From contig JAHDIE010000004.1 of assembly GCA_020630955.1 (NCBI GenBank), positions 1 through 57,375 on the forward strand: 57,375 bases of DNA, in the 5' to 3' direction. This document shows, piece after piece, positions 51,294-57,375 of the stretch. The position numbers were made by a program, and so were the translations under genes. Position 1 is the stretch's first letter, and each line of letters begins with the position of its first letter. Origin of the DNA: Saprospiraceae bacterium (lineage in GTDB: Bacteria; Bacteroidota; Bacteroidia; Chitinophagales; Saprospiraceae). The notes below the pieces were generated by a model that saw nothing but the letters and a program-made list of their open reading frames with translations, ran no database searches and was not told where the DNA came from.

Positions 51294-53843
51294 TTAGCTG
51301 TTGATTAATGAGGCGTAATCGAGAAAATATACCAACTTAAGAGATATTGAGTTTCTTTCCGGAAAGTCACCTAGACTACCAATAGCGTTTGGATATTTAT
51401 ATTGGAGCAACTCCTCTTCTTTTGTTATATCATTGATTGCATTTTTCCAAATAAAAAACAAATCGCTACCTGGGGCAAATCTCCATCTATAAATTAAATC
51501 AATATTAAAGAAATTAAAACTTAGGTCGTGAAATCCTTCATATCCAGTAGTCAACAATTGGCCTTTTTCTCCTAATTCAAAATATCCCCCATAGATAACC
51601 GAAGACCAATAATGTCTCATCCGTGCATTGATTGACATATTTTTACTAAACGAGTATACTCCGCTTATCTCATTTTCTGCAGAGACAATTCTTCTTTGCC
51701 CCATAATGATCTTCTCGTTTGATATCCCCCAATTATTAACAAAGCCAACATCGTGATTATCGAAACTGGATTCACCATATAAAAACAAAGAAAATCTATC
51801 GCTAAGATTACAGATTGCTCCGAGCCCTATTCCACCCCAATTTGCATCCCAAATATTATAAGTTCCTCCATAAAACCCATTGGCCCTTATACTCACTTTT
51901 TTCCTTCTATCAGTTGATACATTCAACCCAACAATTGTTTTCTTAGGCTTCTGCAAATATCTTCCTGCTCTCCTGGCCTCATAATATTCTTTTTCTCCGG
52001 TTGGAACAATAAACCCCCACAAATTAAAATTCCAGAAATTTTTTGTGCTTGCAAACCAATACGCTGAAACTCTTGTTGCAAGAAAATCTCCAGGATTGTA
52101 AAGCCATGAATTCTCAACATCCATTCCTCCACCCATCGAATTAAATTTGCCGAAAGGCTCAAATTGGGTGTACGACCAAGACACCTCGGTTTCTCTGATA
52201 TTGGGAGCACGTTGAAAACCTAGATCATTAATATCTAAAGTATGACTTTCCTCTTTGTAATCAATGCCTATATTAAAATTGCCACTAATTTTTTCAGCTT
52301 CCATCGAAAACTTATGACCTCTTAAAATATTTGAATCATTTTTTTTCAATCTTTCTTTTTCTGTATCAACAATAAAGTTAATTGCATCTATATGTCTTGA
52401 GTGTCTTTCCTTCGATGCAAAAATCTTTTGACTTAATCCCAGTCCACCACTTAAGCTATATGTCTGATTTTTATTTTTGATTTCGTAGACCAATCCTGTT
52501 ACATTTGCATCATAATCATCACCTCGTCTGATTACATTTGTATTTACCAAACTGATATAGGAATTATTTTTTAAGTTTTGATCGACTACCATAACATTGT
52601 AATTAGACAAGGGGCTGATTTCTACTTCACGTGAAGATGTTTCATTCCCAACCACAGCTTTTGTCGTTCCAGAAATTGCATTAAAAAATCCTAAACCAGT
52701 TCCCTTCAATGATCTTCCTGAAATTTTTGTAGCATTGAATAATTGAGTATTCTGTGGTGCATTTATCACCTCTTCGCCATCCCTTAAAAAATCAGAAGCA
52801 TTATGTAAAGGCTTACCTCCAGCTCTTCTAGAATAAAATAAATTTCCTTTATTAAACAACTCCGTTCCTTCTGTGAAAAATTGTCTGTTTTCATCAAACC
52901 GTACTTCAAAAGGAGAAAGGTTCAGAATTTGATTGTCAGATTGAGCTTCACCAAAATCTGGAATTAGAGTCATATCAAGCGTGAAAGCATCACTTAATCC
53001 ATATTTGATATCCATTCCTGCATTGAAGGATCTACCCCAAGAGGACTGAGGGTCCTCTATCAGCTTGCCATCCTTATAATTCTCCAAATATCCTGCGACA
53101 AATGGTGTTGCCGAAAGTCTTACAGGTGGCTTAATATTTTTAATGCCTTCTAATTTGCCAGTTTGATTTAGAAAGCCTGCAATTGTTCTATCAATTGGAT
53201 ACCAAAATGAAGTTTCTTGTAATCGATTAATGTTTCTTACAAAATTAATATCCCAAGTCTGCACTTCCGAATTTGGAAACCTCAAGGCAGAATATAATAT
53301 TTTCATTTCAACTATCCACCCTTCATCGGTAATGGTAACTTCACCATCCCAAACAGCATCCCATTGTGTGTCTTCTCCTGAGGCAGAATATTTTGTATCA
53401 AACTGAACCCCCTGCGCAGTTAGAATAAATCCTACTCCATTTATGCCATCCTGATATGGACAAAATATCATTCCAAACCAATCAGAATTAAATATCTCAT
53501 CTCTTTCTGTCATTCTCGTATTGATCGAATCCGGATCATCTTTTAACAGAGCTCCTACAAAAATGGCTTCATCATTAAACATCACTTTTATATCAGAATC
53601 TTTGCTTGCTGGAGCCAAAGGATTAGGACTTCTTTGAGAAAATCCACTGGTTTGTTCCGCCATTTGCCAATCTTCCTCATCCAATTTACCATCAATTTTA
53701 ATAGCCTTAGATGTCTTATATGCTTGAACAATTCGAGACTTTTCAAATATTGCTTGTTCTTGACCAAACAATACGAATGGCAGCAATAATAGTAGGCTAA
53801 TACTCATTGACTTCATAAATCCTAGTTTAGACTTTATACCCAT
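51294..53843 (-). CDS. DUF5916 outer membrane protein with CBM9-like N-terminal domain
   Basis: 849 residues with a signal peptide (MKSMSISLLLLLPFVLFGQ from the second ATG at 53816; 53843 gives a slightly longer N-region). A CBM9-like/DOMON-type domain covers ~35-230 (IKIDGKLDEEDWQMAE, GWIVEMKILYSALRFP, DINFVRNINRLQE). The DUF5916 barrel follows (GLSDAFTLDMTLIPDFG, RQFFTEGTELFNKGNLFYSRR) and runs to the C-terminal strand NSISLKLVYFLDYA. These are outer-membrane proteins common in Bacteroidota; a role in substrate or glycan uptake is often guessed but not shown. Single gene. Confidence 0.85.
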   Translation of the reverse strand: MGIKSKLGFMKSMSISLLLLLPFVLFGQEQAIFEKSRIVQAYKTSKAIKIDGKLDEEDWQMAEQTSGFSQRSPNPLAPASKDSDIKVMFNDEAIFVGALLKDDPDSINTRMTERDEIFNSDWFGMIFCPYQDGINGVGFILTAQGVQFDTKYSASGEDTQWDAVWDGEVTITDEGWIVEMKILYSALRFPNSEVQTWDINFVRNINRLQETSFWYPIDRTIAGFLNQTGKLEGIKNIKPPVRLSATPFVAGYLENYKDGKLIEDPQSSWGRSFNAGMDIKYGLSDAFTLDMTLIPDFGEAQSDNQILNLSPFEVRFDENRQFFTEGTELFNKGNLFYSRRAGGKPLHNASDFLRDGEEVINAPQNTQLFNATKISGRSLKGTGLGFFNAISGTTKAVVGNETSSREVEISPLSNYNVMVVDQNLKNNSYISLVNTNVIRRGDDYDANVTGLVYEIKNKNQTYSLSGGLGLSQKIFASKERHSRHIDAINFIVDTEKERLKKNDSNILRGHKFSMEAEKISGNFNIGIDYKEESHTLDINDLGFQRAPNIRETEVSWSYTQFEPFGKFNSMGGGMDVENSWLYNPGDFLATRVSAYWFASTKNFWNFNLWGFIVPTGEKEYYEARRAGRYLQKPKKTIVGLNVSTDRRKKVSIRANGFYGGTYNIWDANWGGIGLGAICNLSDRFSLFLYGESSFDNHDVGFVNNWGISNEKIIMGQRRIVSAENEISGVYSFSKNMSINARMRHYWSSVIYGGYFELGEKGQLLTTGYEGFHDLSFNFFNIDLIYRWRFAPGSDLFFIWKNAINDITKEEELLQYKYPNAIGSLGDFPERNSISLKLVYFLDYASLINS

Positions 53844-53874
53844 TTATAACATAAATAAGCTTGGAAAACTCCAG

Positions 53875-53882
53875 CAAATTTA
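53875..53882 (-). promoter_or_regulatory. Candidate -7 element (TAAATTTG) for the DUF5916 gene
   Basis: A TAnnTTTG match 31 nt upstream of the start at 53843. Confidence 0.45.
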
Positions 53883-54070
53883 AATAGCACATAGTTTATT
53901 ACATTATTGAATCTACCAAATACAATTATCCATAGATGTAATAATATTCAAAAGCAACGCTAAATACATTCAAAAACATAAAATAAGGCCTAAAATCTAG
54001 AAAATATGATTAAAATCCACGTTTGCAATAAATTACATATTAAATAATTCTTTAATATTTAATGAATATT

Positions 54071-54078
54071 TATATTTG
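54071..54078 (+). promoter_or_regulatory. Candidate -7 element (TATATTTG) for the giant surface protein
   Basis: An exact TAnnTTTG match leaving a 5' leader of about 90 nt before the ATG at 54173. Confidence 0.4.
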
Positions 54079-54172
54079 TGAAATTCTACAGATTGAATTG
54101 ATCCCCTCCCAGAATAGTATATCCACTTAGGAAGCATGACTTCCGAGATTTTAAATTATTAAAGAAAAAAGG

Positions 54173-57100
54173 ATGTATTTTTCAAAGCCTAATTCAGTTT
54201 TTGCAAGAACATTACAATGTTTGGCATTAACAATGTTAATTATTACCTCTGCTTTTGCTAACAGTTATTATACAAATGTTTGTTATAATCATGGTAGCAC
54301 AGAGAAAATCTTCTATTCGGAAGGAGTCTCAATGGTTGGAGCAGCTACAGATTCTAGTTTTCCTAGTTATTCTGGTAGCTTTTTAACCGGTTACTCGGGT
54401 ACAGTTTGGTCGGCAACCGGAGATAGCGAGGGTCCAATTGATGGAGTTGCAGGAAGAGCGAGCATGGGAACTTTAGCAACAGTCACAAGACCTCTTGTTC
54501 TTATAGATTATGGTTTAAACATACCATGTAATGCGATAATCACGGATGTCAACTTTAATATTACAAGAAGAAATGCAGATTTAGACGACATTCAAGATTT
54601 AGAAATCAGACTCAGAATGCCGGATTATTCATTAAGTGCTACAAATCTTGCAAATGGCAACAATTGGCTTGAAAGCACGACTAATTGGGAAACGGTATCT
54701 TATAATGATGCAACTTGGGGAGAAACTCTTACTGCTGATATCTTAAATGATCCAAGATTTGGAATTTGGATTATTGTAAATAAAAGCGAAAATGTCAATG
54801 GTGCAAGAGCTGAGATTGATGCCGTCGAAATTGAGGTATGCTATAATATTAATGGAACAGCATTTCAAGCTATTGAAATGGCAGTTGTAAAAGGAAACTC
54901 AACTTGCGGAGAATTAAATGGTCAGATAAACATTAGTGCCCAAAATGGAAGTGGGACTTATGAATATAGTATTGACAATGGTGGATCATGGACCACAAAT
55001 CCCACTTTCGACAATTTAGCACCAGGAAGTTATTTAGTAACCGTAAGAAATACCGATGGTACTTGTCAAACTGCAAGTTTTAACTGTTTGGTAGGAGTCG
55101 ATAATACGATTTTACAACCAGGTGATGCAGTAGTGACATGTGATCCATTTGGGTCCCCTGTTACTTTGGTGATAGAAAGAGTACAACCACTCCATACCTA
55201 TTATACATCTGGATACCAAGGTTCTGATGTTTCATCACTAATTGAACCTGCTCCATACGCTTATACTACTACAGATTTAGGCGGTGAAGTATTTAGCACA
55301 ACGATTGATAATGATTTAAATATATACACTGGTACCTCTTCCTTATATAGTCCAACAACCAATTCTCCTACCGTTATTTCAGTAATTGATGGTGTAACAG
55401 GAGTTGCTAGTGTAGTGGGAACTTTACCTGGTGACAAAGGAATTGCTGGTATTGAATATGATACGGATTGTGAACAATTATTTGCCGCTAATTTAGAGGA
55501 TGGAATTATTTATAGGGTTGACCCTTCAACTGGAGCTACACTTAGCACATTTGATCCACTTTCACCTGATTCCGGAGCTGTTGGATATGAGCCTTTGGGT
55601 GAAAGAATATTAGGTCTGGCCTACAACCCAGTGGAGAGAAGACTATACTATTCAGTATGGGCGAATGACCAGATTGACAATGGAGAAAGAAATACCATCA
55701 GATCTATTGCGATTGATGCGACGACCTGTGATTTCTTGCCTGCTACTGACGTTGAAGAATTTCAGATACCTTTTTTATCTGAAGCTTGTGGTAGCGCATC
55801 TGACACTTACAGTATGCCCGTTTCTGACATTGAATTCAATTCGACAGGGACTACAATGCTAATTGCGGAGTCAGGAGTAAATTCGTCAAATTTTCTAAAA
55901 ATAGCTCATAAAGCCAGAATTTTAGAATATGATGGATCAACAGGAGCGTGGGTAATTGACAACGCACCTTTTCCAGGAAATCCTAATGGTTGTAAATATG
56001 GTATAGGAACCTATAATGAAGAAAATAACTCTAGAGGTGGTGTCGATTTTGCCAATGCAGGTTTTGATGGTGCAGGATGCCTACAAGGAGTGGACGACTT
56101 TTTTGTAACAACTGTTGATGGTGCTTTTGGTGTAAACTGTGTAGAAAGTTGTGTCTATGGTTTTCAATACACTTCAACCGGCGGAGGTGGTCCTTTTCAA
56201 TCTGTAGGAATGGATATAGACAGAGACAACAATAGCCAACTTAAATCAGTTTATGGTGATGTGGACATGGTACCAGGTTGTTTACAGTCTGATCCAATCG
56301 CATGCTTAGAATATGATCTTGCTCTGTCAATAGCATTGACTACTCCTGGTCCATACAATCCGGGAGACATTGTAACATACCAAATCACAGTTGTAAACGA
56401 AGGAGATATTGCAGCAATCGGTGTAGATATAACATCAAATGCTCAAACTGGTTTGTTGTATCAAGGTAGCACTATTGATGCAAATGTTACAGATAATGGA
56501 GATGAGACCTTCCAGATAGCATCATTACCTGTGGGAGGCACACAAGTTATTGAAATGATGTACCAAATTGATCCAAACTTTACTGGTTCAACCCTAGATG
56601 TAATAGCATTAATTACTGGCGATGATGGTAATGATATAGATAGTGATCCCATGACTGACCAGACTGTAGATGAAGACGGAGATGGTGATCCATATGATGA
56701 CGATGAAGATATTGTATCTCTTCCAGTTACCATTCTTGATTATGATTTAGCTTTGACTAAAACACTTACTAGCGCGGCACCTTATAATCCCGGCAATAAT
56801 GTTACTTTCCAAATCGTGGTTACAAACGAAGGAGATATTACTGCTAACAATGTTGTAATAACTGATAACAGCCCTGCAGAATTATTATACCAAAGCATGC
56901 TTCCTAATGCCAATGTAATGGACAATGGAAACGAAACTTTTACAATTGCATCATTAGCACCTTTGGCTTCTCAAACGATTGAAGTAACATATCAAATTGA
57001 TGCAAACTTTACAGGGGCATCACTCACAAATGTTGCCTTAATTACAACAGATGATGGAAATGATATTGATTCTGACCCTTCTTCAGATGAAACCGTGGAT

Positions 57101-57375
57101 GAAGATGGAGATGGAAATCCTTTCGATGATGATGAAGATTCTGCAATAGTCCCAACAACAATTTTGGATTATGATCTTGCATTGACAAAAACATTAACAA
57201 CTGCAGGGCCACACAACCCAGGAGACAACGTTACTTTTCAAATCGTAGTGACGAATGAAGGTGATATTGCTGCCAACAATGTAATTGTCACTGACAATAG
57301 CCCAACAAACTTGGTTTATCAAAGTATGCTTCCTGATGCAAATGTAACAGACAATGGAAACGAAACTTTTACAAT
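54173..57375 (+). CDS. Giant secreted surface protein with SprB-like and DUF11 repeats (3' end outside window)
   Basis: At least 1067 residues are visible and the frame stays open to the edge. The ATG at 54173 follows AAAAAAGGATG, with a purine-rich site, and opens a signal peptide (ending ITSAFANS). An N-terminal beta-domain (~35-225) leads to one SprB-like repeat (~240-300; YEYSIDNGGSWTTNP, LAPGSYLVTVRNTDGTC). A propeller-like region follows (~330-690; GIIYRVDPSTGAT, RILGLAYNPVERRLYYS). DUF11 repeats of 143 residues start at ~714 (YDLALTKTL, NPGDNVTFQIVVTNEGDI), each ending in an acidic Ca-site-like DEDGDGxPxDDDED. A T9SS CTD or CHU_C domain is expected beyond the edge. Probably a long adhesin. 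Confidence 0.85.
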   Translation, partial: MYFSKPNSVFARTLQCLALTMLIITSAFANSYYTNVCYNHGSTEKIFYSEGVSMVGAATDSSFPSYSGSFLTGYSGTVWSATGDSEGPIDGVAGRASMGTLATVTRPLVLIDYGLNIPCNAIITDVNFNITRRNADLDDIQDLEIRLRMPDYSLSATNLANGNNWLESTTNWETVSYNDATWGETLTADILNDPRFGIWIIVNKSENVNGARAEIDAVEIEVCYNINGTAFQAIEMAVVKGNSTCGELNGQINISAQNGSGTYEYSIDNGGSWTTNPTFDNLAPGSYLVTVRNTDGTCQTASFNCLVGVDNTILQPGDAVVTCDPFGSPVTLVIERVQPLHTYYTSGYQGSDVSSLIEPAPYAYTTTDLGGEVFSTTIDNDLNIYTGTSSLYSPTTNSPTVISVIDGVTGVASVVGTLPGDKGIAGIEYDTDCEQLFAANLEDGIIYRVDPSTGATLSTFDPLSPDSGAVGYEPLGERILGLAYNPVERRLYYSVWANDQIDNGERNTIRSIAIDATTCDFLPATDVEEFQIPFLSEACGSASDTYSMPVSDIEFNSTGTTMLIAESGVNSSNFLKIAHKARILEYDGSTGAWVIDNAPFPGNPNGCKYGIGTYNEENNSRGGVDFANAGFDGAGCLQGVDDFFVTTVDGAFGVNCVESCVYGFQYTSTGGGGPFQSVGMDIDRDNNSQLKSVYGDVDMVPGCLQSDPIACLEYDLALSIALTTPGPYNPGDIVTYQITVVNEGDIAAIGVDITSNAQTGLLYQGSTIDANVTDNGDETFQIASLPVGGTQVIEMMYQIDPNFTGSTLDVIALITGDDGNDIDSDPMTDQTVDEDGDGDPYDDDEDIVSLPVTILDYDLALTKTLTSAAPYNPGNNVTFQIVVTNEGDITANNVVITDNSPAELLYQSMLPNANVMDNGNETFTIASLAPLASQTIEVTYQIDANFTGASLTNVALITTDDGNDIDSDPSSDETVDEDGDGNPFDDDEDSAIVPTTILDYDLALTKTLTTAGPHNPGDNVTFQIVVTNEGDIAANNVIVTDNSPTNLVYQSMLPDANVTDNGNETFT
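56312..57375 (+). repeat. Tandem 429-bp DUF11 repeats
   Basis: The start codon triplets of YDLAL fall at 56312, 56741 and 57170, an exact 429-bp (143-codon) period. The second and third copies are far more alike at DNA level than the first, suggesting recent duplication. The array continues off-window. Confidence 0.9.

Larger units (their letters stand above)
53844..54172 (+). other. Divergent intergenic region between DUF5916 and the giant surface-protein gene
   Basis: About 330 AT-rich bases. Candidate -7 elements for both flanking genes are present; no RNA gene, ORF or repeat is recognised. Confidence 0.5.

Overview
This is an AT-rich window from a member of the Bacteroidota, most likely a Saprospirales-type marine or environmental bacterium. 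Three things point there: a type IX secretion (T9SS) and gliding gene cluster (gldJ, porU, porV and a PorP/SprF-like gene), several secreted proteins that end in T9SS sorting or CHU_C domains, and repeated TAnnTTTG promoter elements. Large mosaic surface proteins with HYR, MopE, SprB and DUF11 repeats fit the same group. No tRNA, rRNA operon, IS element, prophage or CRISPR array was seen. The window reads as chromosomal core plus a rich secretome.

Layout. 1-3377: the 5' part of a secreted vanadium-haloperoxidase/PAP2 protein with HYR-like repeats, running off the left edge. 3552-9490 (minus): a LOG-family protein, an NtrX-like sigma-54 response regulator without its DNA-binding domain, an M20 amidohydrolase, a GT2 fusion glycosyltransferase and recR. 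9598-14771: the pyruvate dehydrogenase E2 gene, a T9SS cargo protein and an OmpA-family protein. 15122-24806: an arginase-fold protein, murF, gldJ, a porP/sprF-like gene, porU and porV. 24919-25275: the RNase P RNA gene on the minus strand. 25374-34581: an NtrY-like histidine kinase, crtZ, rsmI, a CHU_C cargo protein, lptC, a CNNM/CBS protein and an alpha/beta hydrolase. 34603-41433 (minus): two glycosyltransferases (one resembling tRNA-queuosine mannosyltransferase), an L-domain/MopE surface protein, a hemD candidate and an HMA-MauE fusion. 41580-47181 (plus): a cobalamin riboswitch controlling a BtuB-like receptor and a DUF4465 T9SS protein, then a DUF6787 protein, fahA and a flavin reductase. 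47184-53843: a DUF2490 protein, a methyltransferase, an ECF sigma/anti-sigma/DUF4097 operon and a DUF5916 outer-membrane protein. 54173-57375: the start of a giant surface protein with SprB and DUF11 repeats, running off the right edge.

How the genes fit together. PorU (sortase), PorV (shuttle), GldJ (lipoprotein) and the PorP-like barrel belong to the machinery that exports and anchors the T9SS cargo seen elsewhere in the window. The most attractive functional unit is the riboswitch, btuB and DUF4465 group. It looks like a vitamin B12 uptake locus whose surface-binding partner is delivered by T9SS rather than as a lipoprotein. The NtrY-like kinase and the NtrX-like regulator are both orphans and may be partners. 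All function calls rest on motif recognition by eye; no database search was run.
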